From: Streptococcus mitis | Lineage (GTDB): Bacteria > Bacillota > Bacilli > Lactobacillales > Streptococcaceae | Direction: 5' to 3' | NCBI RefSeq assembly: GCF_001579045.1 | Contig: NZ_KQ970262.1 | Coordinates: 370,323-431,943 of the forward strand | DNA length: 61,621 nucleotides | In this document: positions 30,435 through 38,950 of the stretch, piece by piece | Layout: the number at the start of each line of letters is the position of its first letter | How positions within the stretch are numbered: position 1 is the first letter of the stretch | The notes under the pieces: model-generated | What the model was told of the DNA's origin: nothing | What the model saw: the letters and a program-made list of their open reading frames with translations, nothing else | Database searches by the model: none | Translations under genes and position numbers: made by a program

Positions 30435-31760
30435 CTTTTTAGATGGTGTGTGGATGGCAATCTTCACTTCAAAGACTGTTCCTTTCGGTTTATTATCTTT
30501 AACAGTAATGGTTCCTTTAAGCGCATCTACAATTTGCTTAGCTAGGGATAACCCTAAACCAAAACCACCTTTTTGCCGAGTTCTAGCCTTGTCCACTCGA
30601 TAAAAACGATCAAAAATTTTCTTCTTATCTTCTGTCGAAATACCGACTCCATTATCAGAAACCAGTAAATACAGATTGCGATCAGTCGCCGAGATAAGAA
30701 AATCAATTTCACCATCCTCTTCAGTATACTTGACAGCATTATCAAATAGGATGGTCATCAGTTGTTTTAGTAAAAGCTGATCTGTGACAATCGTTCGATG
30801 GATGCGATTTTCAAAACGGAAGACACGGTCATTTTCAGAAGCAATCATCTCATAGTTTGTAAACGTCGTATTGAAAAAACTGGTTGGAACTTCTGCAAGT
30901 TCTGGCTTGATCCCATCATCTCTCCGAGCTAAGTTAAGAAGATTTGTCGTCAAAAAGCGCATATTTCTGACTTCTTCCAAACTCGATGCAATGCTTTCGC
31001 TCACATCCATAATGGTAGCTTCTGGCTTACGGAAAAGGGTCTCTAAGCGATTTTGCAAAACTGCAAGTGGAGTTCGTAACTCATGACTAGCATTTTCCAC
31101 AAAGGACTGTTGCTTCTGCATGCTCTCAAGCAGGGGTCTAACACTGACCCTAGCTAGATAGAGACTGGCAACTAAAGACAGAATCCAGAAACTAGCCATC
31201 ACGACCACAATCAATTTCTCATGCTTTTGACTGGCCTGCTCCAACTGACTGGTATTAATCAAGACAGCAGCATATTTTACGTTGGTTGACACAGAGTCAA
31301 TATTAGTCTCCATCAAAATCATACGATAGATTTCTTCCTGCCCATAGCTATTAAAAACCTGAATCTGGTAGATATGTCCTAGTTCTTTTTTCTCTAACTT
31401 AATCTTATCCAATCCCAAAAATCGGTTTCCAGAAAGGAGCTGGGTAAAATTCTTATCAAAGAGAATGACCTCCGTATTGGAGCTGACATTGGGCTTCACC
31501 TCAGTCTTACTAGAATCTGTAGCGGCATTCTCTAAATCTTTAATCTCTTCTGTTGCCCTATTTACTGCCAGCTGGATAACTGCCTGAGGATTTTCACTCA
31601 GTCCATGAAGCTTATCATCCACCGAAGTATAAAGACTCGAATGCATGACCTGCAAAATAATCAGAGTCATTGTAGAGAAAATCAGAGTGAAGACACCAAA
31701 GTTGCGGATAAAATAACTAAAGTCATCCGCATACCATGTTTTTTTTAGTTTACTGAACAT
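30426..31760 (-). CDS. ciaH: Sensor histidine kinase CiaH
   Basis: A 444-residue membrane histidine kinase: TM1 about residues 20-42, an extracellular sensor of about 140 residues, TM2 about 182-203, then HisKA with [23 protein letters not shown] (phospho-His in SHELRTP), and HATPase with N-box [11 protein letters not shown]1 SDNGVGI and G2 [17 protein letters not shown]. CiaRH governs cell-wall stress tolerance, beta-lactam susceptibility and competence in pneumococci. The start overlaps the ciaR stop by 11 bp, so the two are co-translated. No obvious activating substitution can be called without a reference. Confidence 0.95.
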   Translation of the reverse strand: MFSKLKKTWYADDFSYFIRNFGVFTLIFSTMTLIILQVMHSSLYTSVDDKLHGLSENPQAVIQLAVNRATEEIKDLENAATDSSKTEVKPNVSSNTEVILFDKNFTQLLSGNRFLGLDKIKLEKKELGHIYQIQVFNSYGQEEIYRMILMETNIDSVSTNVKYAAVLINTSQLEQASQKHEKLIVVVMASFWILSLVASLYLARVSVRPLLESMQKQQSFVENASHELRTPLAVLQNRLETLFRKPEATIMDVSESIASSLEEVRNMRFLTTNLLNLARRDDGIKPELAEVPTSFFNTTFTNYEMIASENDRVFRFENRIHRTIVTDQLLLKQLMTILFDNAVKYTEEDGEIDFLISATDRNLYLLVSDNGVGISTEDKKKIFDRFYRVDKARTRQKGGFGLGLSLAKQIVDALKGTITVKDNKPKGTVFEVKIAIHTPSKKKK

Positions 31761-32424
31761 CTTTTAAAATATACCCAACACTGCGCAAGGTTTGCAAATT
31801 CTCTGCAAAAGTGGTTCCTTTTAATTTCTTACGGACTTTTGAAACATAAACTTCTACAACTGAAATCGTTGTGTCACTATCAAATCCCCATAGACGATCA
31901 AAAATCTGAGTCTTGGGCAAAATAACATTTTGATTTTGAAGGAAATAAACTAATAAATCGAACTCTTTCCCCAGCAATTCGACAGGAGTATCTTCGACTT
32001 TAACGGTATTGGTTGACAAATTAACCACAATATTTCCATAAGTCAAGGTATTTTCATTAAACTTGCCTGAACGTTTGAGAAGGGCCTGAATCCGCATTTT
32101 GAGTTCTTCTAGGTAGAAAGGTTTGGTCAGATAATCATCTGCTCCCAGTTCAAATCCATGTCCCTTGTCATCCAAACTTTCCTTGGCAGTCATGATCAGA
32201 ACTGGAGTCGTAATTCCCTTTTCACGCAATTCTTTCAATACTTGGAAGCCATTTTTTTCAGGCAACATCAAATCGAGCAAAATTAAGTCATAGACGCCAC
32301 TCTCAGCTTCGTAGAGTCCTTCTTCACCATCAAATACCTGCATGACATCCGCAAAATCGTCTAAAAAGTCAAATACTGAATTTGACAGGCCTAGGTCATC
32401 CTCAACTAATAAGATTTTTATCAT
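31750..32424 (-). CDS. ciaR: Response regulator CiaR
   Basis: A 224-residue OmpR/PhoB-type regulator: receiver domain with acidic pocket VEDDLG, phospho-acceptor Asp in [10 protein letters not shown] (about residue 51), Thr in ILIMTAKES and Lys in YLTKPF; winged-helix DNA-binding domain with [16 protein letters not shown] and RRKLKG-like VRKKLKG. It activates promoters with TTTAAG-N5-TTTAAG repeats. Its own promoter is an extended -10 (TGGTATAAT) preceded by a single TTTAAG. First gene of the ciaRH unit. Confidence 0.96.
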   Translation of the reverse strand: MIKILLVEDDLGLSNSVFDFLDDFADVMQVFDGEEGLYEAESGVYDLILLDLMLPEKNGFQVLKELREKGITTPVLIMTAKESLDDKGHGFELGADDYLTKPFYLEELKMRIQALLKRSGKFNENTLTYGNIVVNLSTNTVKVEDTPVELLGKEFDLLVYFLQNQNVILPKTQIFDRLWGFDSDTTISVVEVYVSKVRKKLKGTTFAENLQTLRSVGYILKDVQ

Positions 32425-32448
32425 GAGAAACTCCTCCTTATTAAAACC

Positions 32449-32457
32449 ATTATACCA
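32449..32457 (-). promoter_or_regulatory. ciaR promoter, extended -10
   Basis: TGGTATAAT on the minus strand, followed by a leader of about 18 bases with AAGGAGGAG. A TTTAAG half-site lies upstream, but the second half-site expected for CiaR binding is degenerate. Confidence 0.6.
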
Positions 32458-32470
32458 AATTTGCCTTAAA

Positions 32471-32515
32471 AAAAACTCAACTCCCTCTTACTTTAAGAGA
32501 GAAAGTTGAGTTTTT
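32471..32515 (-). terminator. Terminator after pepN
   Basis: AAAAACTCAACT pairs with AGTTGAGTTTTT, with an inner CTCTTA/TAAGAG stem. It separates pepN from ciaRH. Confidence 0.9.
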
Positions 32516-32531
32516 ATTATTTTACGAATGT

Positions 32532-35078
32532 TTAAGCTTTCCCATATTGAAGAACGACTGCTTCGACTGCAGCTTTTTCACGGTTAATCAAGTCAACACG
32601 CGCTGCAATTTCCTTGATTCCCATACCGATGTTACGGCTAAGAGCTAGGTCAGAAAGTTGTGGCTCAAAGAATTCCTTGTATTCCGCCAAGCGTTGCTGA
32701 GTTTTAAATACATGGGCAGGAAGGATAACAAAGCTATCAAAGCTCATATCTCCTCCAAGAGCTGCCTTAATCCAAGCCCAGTTTTCACGCGCCCAAGACC
32801 AAGCTGTTTCCTGAGTTACTTGGTGAGCTAGGAATTGGTAATACCAAGCAGACAAGTCCTGTGGTTTGACCACAAATTTGTCCTTCCAAGAAGCAATCAA
32901 GGTTTGGATATTGTCCGCATCTATACTGTAGGCAAGAGCCGCGGCCAACTGACGTTTAAAGACAGCATCTGTTGCGTGAGTATAAGAATCAAGATAAAGT
33001 GCTAACAAGTCTTTGGTCTCATGATGTTTCATTTCATTGATCAGAACTTGTGAACGAATAGCTGCTGGGAGTCCTGCAAGATTCTCCTTGTGTGTTGCGA
33101 AAATTTGGCTAGCGACTTGACTAGCTTCTGCATCATTTGAGCGAATCATCATAGAAACAGCCAGCTGACGAACCAGTTCATCCTCATCTGATTCTCCGTC
33201 TTTAGCTTCAAAACCAAGACGGTCATAGTTATGACGAGCCAATTTAGCGACCAATACTTTGAAGGCTGTCTCAGCTTCTGTTCCTTCATCGATAAAGCGA
33301 TCGAGGGCAAAAATTACTTCAGAAACAGCTGAAACGACAAGATAAGATTCTTCCTTAGCAAGTCTATCAAGAACTGGGAGCAAGTCTGCATAAGAAATGT
33401 GCCCTGATTCAGCAAGCAAGCGACGTTCTTGGACGATTTGCAGTTTGCTTGTGTTATCAAGTGTCTCTAGCTCAGCAAGAACTGCAGCCAACAAGTCTCC
33501 TTGATAGTCGGTAATGTAGTGGGCTGTATTTTCTGTGTTAAGGCGAAGTGCTGTTTTGTTTTCTGCAAGAAGAGCTGCGTAGCCAGGGATTTCGATACTT
33601 TCAGTTTCAAGTGTATCAGGCAAGCCTTTCCAGTTGCTATTGAGTGGCACAACCCAGAGACGGTTCTTGTCTTCGTGCTCACCGATAAAGAATTGTTTTT
33701 GTGAAATCTTCAAGACATCATTTTCAACTTTAACAGTGAGAACTGGATAACCAGGTTGTTCCAACCAAGAATCCATGAAGGCTGCGACATCACGTCCTGA
33801 CGCTTGACCAAGGGCATCCCAAAGGTCACTACCAATGGTGTTGCTGTATTGGTGTTTTTCAAAGTAAGCGTGCAAACCTTTAGCAAAATCAGCATCCCCT
33901 AGCCAACGACGAAGCATGTGCATGAGGCGACTTCCTTTGGCATAGACGATAGCGCCATCAAATAACGTATTGATTTCATCTGGATGTTTAACTTCGACGT
34001 GGACAGACTGAACGCCATCAGTAGCGTCACGTTCAAGAGCAAGAGGTACTCCACCTGTTTGGAAATCTTCAAAGATATTCCAGCTTGGTTCAATAGCATC
34101 CACACAGACGTATTCCATCATGTTGGCAAAACTTTCATTGAGCCAAAGGTCATCCCACCATTTCATAGTTACGAGGTTACCAAACCATTGGTGAGCCAAC
34201 TCATGTGCCACAACTAGGGCAACTTGTTGACGACTGGCAAATGTAGAGTTTTCATCTACAATTAAGCAAACTTCACGGTAGGTCACAAGACCCCAGTTTT
34301 CCATAGCTCCAGCTGAGAAGTCAGGGAGGGCTATGTGGAGAGATTGAGGGATTGGGTACTTAACTCCATAGTAATCTTCGTAAAACTCGATAGAGCGAAC
34401 AGCGATATCCAGTGAGAAATCAAGGTTTGATAGTGGATGAGCTTTGGTTGAATAAACACCTACGAGAGTACCGTTTTTAGTCTTAGCCGTCACACCTTGC
34501 AAATCACCCGCAACAAAGGCCAACAAGTAAGAAGACATGCGAGGTGTTGTCTCAAACTTCCAGATACCTGTTTCCTTACGTTTTTCAACATCGATTTCTG
34601 GCATATTAGACAAGGCCAATTCACCTTCTGCTTGGTCAAAACGTAGAGAGAGGTCAAAAGTTGCTTTGGCTTCTGGCTCATCCACACATGGGAAGGCTTC
34701 GCGCGCAAAATGGCTCTCAAATTGAGTAGACAAGACTTCCTTCTTGACTCCATCAACTGTGTAGTAAGATGGGTAAATCCCTGTCATGTTGTCTGTAATT
34801 TTTCCTGAGAAAGCGATAATCACTTCAACTTGACCAGCCCCAGCCAATTCGATATGAAGGGCTTCATTGTCATGATCAACTGTGAATGGGCGAGCTTCCC
34901 CTGCAACTTCTACAGAAACGATTTCCAAGTCTTTTTGGTGAAGGGAAATGCGGTCACTCTGTGCTTGACCAGTGATGGTCACCTTCCCAGAAAACGTCTT
35001 GGTCTCACGACTCAAGTCTAAAAATAAATCATAATGTTCAGGAACAAATTGCTTAATAAAATGTTCAACTGCTTGCAT
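32532..35078 (-). CDS. pepN: Aminopeptidase N (lysyl/alanyl aminopeptidase)
   Basis: An 848-residue M1-family zinc metallo-aminopeptidase. Catalytic sequences: GAMENWGLVTYRE (substrate N-terminus recognition), HELAHQWFGNLVT with the two zinc His and the catalytic Glu, and the third ligand Glu in WLNESFANMMEY. The N-terminal beta-saddle and long C-terminal helical domain are of normal size. No signal peptide, so cytosolic peptide turnover. Single gene, with a terminator after it and an AT-rich promoter region at 35080-35150. Confidence 0.97.
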   Translation of the reverse strand: MQAVEHFIKQFVPEHYDLFLDLSRETKTFSGKVTITGQAQSDRISLHQKDLEIVSVEVAGEARPFTVDHDNEALHIELAGAGQVEVIIAFSGKITDNMTGIYPSYYTVDGVKKEVLSTQFESHFAREAFPCVDEPEAKATFDLSLRFDQAEGELALSNMPEIDVEKRKETGIWKFETTPRMSSYLLAFVAGDLQGVTAKTKNGTLVGVYSTKAHPLSNLDFSLDIAVRSIEFYEDYYGVKYPIPQSLHIALPDFSAGAMENWGLVTYREVCLIVDENSTFASRQQVALVVAHELAHQWFGNLVTMKWWDDLWLNESFANMMEYVCVDAIEPSWNIFEDFQTGGVPLALERDATDGVQSVHVEVKHPDEINTLFDGAIVYAKGSRLMHMLRRWLGDADFAKGLHAYFEKHQYSNTIGSDLWDALGQASGRDVAAFMDSWLEQPGYPVLTVKVENDVLKISQKQFFIGEHEDKNRLWVVPLNSNWKGLPDTLETESIEIPGYAALLAENKTALRLNTENTAHYITDYQGDLLAAVLAELETLDNTSKLQIVQERRLLAESGHISYADLLPVLDRLAKEESYLVVSAVSEVIFALDRFIDEGTEAETAFKVLVAKLARHNYDRLGFEAKDGESDEDELVRQLAVSMMIRSNDAEASQVASQIFATHKENLAGLPAAIRSQVLINEMKHHETKDLLALYLDSYTHATDAVFKRQLAAALAYSIDADNIQTLIASWKDKFVVKPQDLSAWYYQFLAHQVTQETAWSWARENWAWIKAALGGDMSFDSFVILPAHVFKTQQRLAEYKEFFEPQLSDLALSRNIGMGIKEIAARVDLINREKAAVEAVVLQYGKA

Positions 35079-35199
35079 AATTTTCTCCTATCTAAGTTTA
35101 AGAGCTAGAGCTCTTCTTCAAACAAACTTATTATATCATGTTTTGCTTAAGAAAAAAGGATTGGACGGTAATTTCCAAAACTTTCTTCCTTCTATCTGT

Positions 35200-35640
35200 C
35201 TACAGAGGGTAGACCTTGCGAAATTCTTCTAAAACAACCTTGCTGTCAGGTATAAAAGTCAGTCCTGCTTCTCTCAACCACTCGGCGAAACAATCCTCAT
35301 GAACCTGGCGCCAATAGGCTAGGGATTTGTCACCTTCCCCTTCTTTGAAGGCATGGTCAGCTGACACTTGATTGAAGGGTTCAACAGAAACCTTTGTAAT
35401 TTCAACAATGCAGACAGCCTGATTTTGACTATCTAAAATAACATCAAAGGTGCCTTCTTGCGGAAGAGACTCGTCTTCTAGTGCGTAGAGGTCGTAGGCC
35501 GAGGCGGTTGCTGTCTTTTCTCCTTTTAAAACCAAATCTGCTAAGATATCGGCTTCCACTCCAAAAGCCCAAGCATCGATTTCATCTCCGATAGAGGGGT
35601 TAATTTTCTTGTATGCATTCCACATTTCTTGCGGTGTCAT
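35200..35640 (-). CDS. ASCH-domain protein
   Basis: A 146-residue protein with an ASCH domain (PUA-like fold): VLKGEKTATASAYDLYALEDE, EGTFDVILDSQNQAVCIVEITKV and the C-terminal WRQVHEDCF. ASCH proteins are proposed to bind RNA; some hydrolyse N4-acetylcytidine. Its ATG overlaps the stop of the upstream gene by 4 bases, so they are translationally coupled. Confidence 0.85.
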   Translation of the reverse strand: MTPQEMWNAYKKINPSIGDEIDAWAFGVEADILADLVLKGEKTATASAYDLYALEDESLPQEGTFDVILDSQNQAVCIVEITKVSVEPFNQVSADHAFKEGEGDKSLAYWRQVHEDCFAEWLREAGLTFIPDSKVVLEEFRKVYPL

Positions 35641-36485
35641 AGGTATCTCCTTTGTAATTTTTTACTTTCTTCTTTTACACGTTTGAGGTGGTCTGGATGG
35701 TCAATCTCTAAATCAAAAATATCCGGAATAGAGCTATAATGGAGAATGCATTCGATATCCATCTGATTCATTTTTTGTATGAAAGAAGTATTCAGATAGC
35801 CTGCTACAACAAAGTCAATCTTTTTCATCCTTGCTTTATTATGCATATCTCTTAGCATATCTAACATTATTGGACTTTCCATATCATGCCATTGACTGTT
35901 TCTCACAGTCGCAAAAACAAAAGAAGTCAAATCATTCATTCCAACTACAATCTTTGAAATGCCCGCTTCCAGTATCCTATCCAAGTCAAAATACGCTGAC
36001 GGTAATTCAATCATCGTGCCAACTTTCCCAGTAAAACCCTGCTGACGCAATACTGTAATAGCTTGCTTTAACTGTTCAGCATCATTGACAAAAGGAAAGA
36101 TAACAGATAGATTGGGATTGTTTTGATAAACTTCTGTAACGACATGTGCTTCAGCCTGAAATTCATCCGGACACGCCAGCAAACGCCTAGTTCCTCTATA
36201 TCCAAATAAGGGATGATTTTCATCAAAATACTCTTTAGTCCCCTTTAGACAATTAGCTTCTGTATTCGTTAATTCTGAAAAACGATACCAAACTTCTTCA
36301 TCTGAATACAAGGAGCAAATGGTATCTAGATAATCTTTTACAAATTGCTGACAACCTGCTAATAGGATGTTTTGATTGAGCTCTCTCAGTAAGTATTCCC
36401 CACGAATCATACCGACGTGGTGCAATAACTGAGGATAAACTTTTTCAGTGATTTTCTCGCCGCTAAGGGCTAGTTGGTTTTTCAT
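35637..36485 (-). CDS. Stand-alone PEP-utilising enzyme C-terminal (TIM-barrel) domain protein
   Basis: A 282-residue protein resembling only the C-terminal PEP/pyruvate-binding barrel of EI, PPDK and PEP synthase: NHPLFGYRGTRRLL (cf. GxRGIR), NLSVIFPFVNDAEQLKQA, KVGTMIELPSAYFDLD and VGMNDLTSFVFATVRNS (cf. GSNDLTQ). There is no phospho-His swivelling domain or ATP-grasp domain in the window. The ATG at 36485 has AAGGTG at good spacing. It is coupled to the Nudix gene (about 23 bp overlap) and the ASCH gene (4 bp), forming a three-gene unit. The reaction is unknown; it might bind PEP or be a lyase. Confidence 0.7.
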   Translation of the reverse strand: MKNQLALSGEKITEKVYPQLLHHVGMIRGEYLLRELNQNILLAGCQQFVKDYLDTICSLYSDEEVWYRFSELTNTEANCLKGTKEYFDENHPLFGYRGTRRLLACPDEFQAEAHVVTEVYQNNPNLSVIFPFVNDAEQLKQAITVLRQQGFTGKVGTMIELPSAYFDLDRILEAGISKIVVGMNDLTSFVFATVRNSQWHDMESPIMLDMLRDMHNKARMKKIDFVVAGYLNTSFIQKMNQMDIECILHYSSIPDIFDLEIDHPDHLKRVKEESKKLQRRYL

Positions 36486-36966
36486 GTCCATTCACCTTCC
36501 AATTCATATACAAAGTCTTGTCCAATTCTGGAAATCCTAATAATTCAGACTTAACCTTCAAGACTAATGGCGATGCATTTTCTTCTGTTATCTCTTGAAT
36601 ATCCATCCAAATATATCCAAGTGAATCATTCGCACCATCAGACACAGCTTCCGAAATCGTAACTTGAGGTGCACTCTCATTCATTTCAACATCATACAAG
36701 GCCATGATATGGTGAACCATAAAATTTTTTAACTCTTCCCTGACGAAAACATCGTAGATTCGAGGATTAGAGTAGCTTCTAACAGTAAATCCCGTCTCTT
36801 CCATAACTTCTCTAGTCAGCGTTTCCGTCAGTCCTTCACCAAGTTGCTGACTGCCTCCAGGTAGGTCATACCGATGTTGATAAGGGCCTCTCGTTTTTTC
36901 AATGCAGAGTAACTTCTCATTTTCAAAGCAAACAGCGTAGACTCCAAAATGTCTTTTGATTTCCAT
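36463..36966 (-). CDS. Nudix hydrolase
   Basis: A 167-residue Nudix protein: the box GGSQQLGEGLTETLTREVMEETGF fits GX5EX7REUXEEXGU. The start is supported by AGGAGG upstream (36970s). It follows the SDR gene by 9 bp and overlaps the PEP-barrel gene. A different subfamily from the Nudix at 19152; substrate unknown. Confidence 0.85.
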   Translation of the reverse strand: MEIKRHFGVYAVCFENEKLLCIEKTRGPYQHRYDLPGGSQQLGEGLTETLTREVMEETGFTVRSYSNPRIYDVFVREELKNFMVHHIMALYDVEMNESAPQVTISEAVSDGANDSLGYIWMDIQEITEENASPLVLKVKSELLGFPELDKTLYMNWKVNGHEKPTSP

Positions 36967-36975
36967 CAGATCCTC

Positions 36976-37674
36976 CTATTTCAAAGACCATCCGCCATCT
37001 ATTGTCAGAATTTGACCCTGCATGGCAGATGCCTTTCCACTGGCCAAAAAGAGACTGACTTCTGCCACTTCCTCTGGTTCAATCCAGCGCTTGATTGGTG
37101 TTTCACTAGCAACCCAGTCAGCCAATCCACCTGGCTCAAAATCTGCAGCGGTCATAGCTGTCTTGACTGCCCCTGGAGCGATACCAAAGATCTGAATCCC
37201 AGCTCCAGCATAGTCTAGAGCCAACTGCTTGGTAAATCCAGCCAAGGCGTGCTTCGAAGAAGTATAGGCGTGTCCACCGCCACCTGCTAGGCTAGAAGCA
37301 ATAGAGCACATATTGATGATGATTCCCTTTTTATTTTCCAGCATTTGTGTCAAATAATAGCGAGTCAACTCAACAGGAGTCACGTAGTTGATTTCAAAAA
37401 TCTCTTGAATTTCCTGGGCTGATTGTTCCAAAAGCGGTTTATAATCATCCAAAACTCCAGCAGTATTGCACAAAACATCAACCTGAGGACACCAGTCAAA
37501 AATAGGCTCCAAGTCCAAGGTTAAATCTCTCTGTAAAAAGTGAAAATCACCCTCTAAGAGTGGATTTTCACCTTGGTCAACTCCATAAACTTGATAGTCC
37601 TTCTCTAAAAAAAGTCGAGCCTGAGCCAGACCAATCCCTGAACTTACTCCCGTAATCAATACGCGTCTAGTCAT
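36976..37674 (-). CDS. Short-chain dehydrogenase/reductase
   Basis: A 232-residue classical SDR with Rossmann motif ITGVSSGIGLAQA (residues 7-19), NTAGVLD (NAG variant), catalytic Ser in MCSIAS, and YTSSKHA (YxxxK). The C-terminal GQILTIDGGW is typical of FabG-like oxidoreductases, but the substrate is not predictable. Overlaps the DUF2829 gene by 8 bp. Confidence 0.9.
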   Translation of the reverse strand: MTRRVLITGVSSGIGLAQARLFLEKDYQVYGVDQGENPLLEGDFHFLQRDLTLDLEPIFDWCPQVDVLCNTAGVLDDYKPLLEQSAQEIQEIFEINYVTPVELTRYYLTQMLENKKGIIINMCSIASSLAGGGGHAYTSSKHALAGFTKQLALDYAGAGIQIFGIAPGAVKTAMTAADFEPGGLADWVASETPIKRWIEPEEVAEVSLFLASGKASAMQGQILTIDGGWSLK

Positions 37675-37903
37675 GCACTTCTACCCAATCCGTCGCCAAA
37701 ACATCACAAGGTGTCGGACTCCACATGGAAAAACCTTCTCCTTCGCCAGAAACGTTGATTAGGAAGTAGGGCGTCACTTCAAGTGCAACCCCATTTTGCT
37801 CGATAGTGTCAAAAAGTTGAACATAGTTTTCAGCACCTCCCCAACCAGTTCGTACATATTTTTTCTTAGCCTTTAATCCAGGCAGAATTTCTTCAAATGT
37901 CAT
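37667..37903 (-). CDS. DUF2829 (Tad2-like) small protein
   Basis: A 78-residue protein matching the DUF2829 pattern: FEEILPGLKAKKKYVRTGWGG at the start and PYFLI...FSMWSPTPCDVLATDWVEV at the end. To my knowledge this family includes the phage protein Tad2, which sequesters the Thoeris immune signal. The ATG at 37903 has a perfect AAAGGAG at 6-bp spacing. It overlaps the SDR gene by 8 bp. The chromosomal function in streptococci is unknown. Confidence 0.8.
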   Translation of the reverse strand: MTFEEILPGLKAKKKYVRTGWGGAENYVQLFDTIEQNGVALEVTPYFLINVSGEGEGFSMWSPTPCDVLATDWVEVHD

Positions 37904-37946
37904 GTTTTTCTCCTTTAATATCAATAATTCTCCCCTTCATTATAAC

Positions 37947-37972
37947 AAAAAACCGCTTTGCAACGGCTTTTT
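37947..37972 (-). terminator. Terminator copy 1 (GCCGTTGCAAAGCGG type)
   Basis: AAAAAGCCG-TTGCAAAG-CGGTTTTTT on the minus strand; the same hairpin recurs at 38897, 40057 and 41083. Confidence 0.8.
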
Positions 37973-38017
37973 GACTGTATGTTAGTTAAATAAACTAATA
38001 GCTATCCAATTTTTAAA

Positions 38018-38833
38018 TTATTTAAGTTCAATCAGTTTATTATAAATTTCTTCAGTTAAATCTTTCTGCTGTGTTCCTGTTAGATAATGTGAAGTACGAA
38101 TTAAAACTGTTCCATAAACATAGTGTGATCCAGGATTTAAAGCAGTACCATCAAATGCGCTAATATAGGTGTTGCGTTTTTCAGCTTCTTCTTTTGTCTT
38201 ATACACCTCTACATTTCCACCAGCATCATTTCCTTTCTGAACAATATCAGATCCTTCTACTGAATGTGTAACTTGATTGTCAACAAAATATACAGACGCT
38301 GTATACCCACCTTGTTTATTCAATTTATTATTTGGATCGTTATTTTCAGTAACAGACTGTACTCCTGTAATTGAAGAAATTTCTTTGAGTCTTTCTTCAA
38401 CAAAAGTATTAGATGGATTTGTAATTTGTTTTAGCTGAAGAATACTATTTTGATAAAGAGTCTGTTTGTCAGATAAATTCTTTATTGTTTCACTATAGTC
38501 CACTGGCTTGCTTAATTCTTCTATTTGCTCCTCAATCTTAGCAGTTGATTTCTCCATTTCTGGTACTTTTCGAAGCGAATTCTGACTATCTTCAATTGCT
38601 TTTTTTAATTCTTCTAATTTTTTTGAATCCAATGGCTCTTCGCCACTATCAATTACTTTCTCAGTCTCAGCTATTTGGTTTTCAACCTCTTTATTTTTTT
38701 CTTGTAAATTTTTGACTATATCTTCAAACTTAGTTACAGCAGATCTGTAGGGGACATAAGATAAGAAATAGTATCCAAGACCAGAAATTCCTAATATCAG
38801 ACACATTGACAATATAATTATTTTTTTCTTCAT
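38018..38833 (-). CDS. Membrane-anchored coiled-coil protein, unknown function
   Basis: A 271-residue protein with a basic N-terminus (MKKKIIILS), one transmembrane segment (about residues 5-25) and an extracytoplasmic part: a Glu/Lys-rich coiled coil (residues 30-115) and a C-terminal globular domain of about 130 residues (TASVYFVDNQV, YVYGTVLIRTSHYL). There is no lipobox or LPxTG. I do not recognise a named family. The ATG at 38833 is chosen for its GGAG ribosome binding site. It is a single gene with its own terminator. Confidence 0.7.
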   Translation of the reverse strand: MKKKIIILSMCLILGISGLGYYFLSYVPYRSAVTKFEDIVKNLQEKNKEVENQIAETEKVIDSGEEPLDSKKLEELKKAIEDSQNSLRKVPEMEKSTAKIEEQIEELSKPVDYSETIKNLSDKQTLYQNSILQLKQITNPSNTFVEERLKEISSITGVQSVTENNDPNNKLNKQGGYTASVYFVDNQVTHSVEGSDIVQKGNDAGGNVEVYKTKEEAEKRNTYISAFDGTALNPGSHYVYGTVLIRTSHYLTGTQQKDLTEEIYNKLIELK

Positions 38834-38896
38834 ATTAATCTCCAAAAAATATTTAATATCTCCATAATTCTACTATATTACCCCAAAACACGCAAC

Positions 38897-38927
38897 AAAA
38901 AAAACCGCCTTGCAACAGTTTTTTTTG
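38897..38927 (-). terminator. Terminator copy 2
   Basis: AAAAAAAACTG-TTGCAAGG-CGGTTTTTTTT on the minus strand, a variant of the repeated hairpin. Confidence 0.75.
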
Positions 38928-38950
38928 ACTGTATATCTACTAAATTTTTC

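Noticed and set aside
32425-32470. CiaR autoregulation site upstream of ciaR
   Set aside because: Only one TTTAAG half-site is intact; the second, five bases on, is degenerate, so it is not listed as a site.
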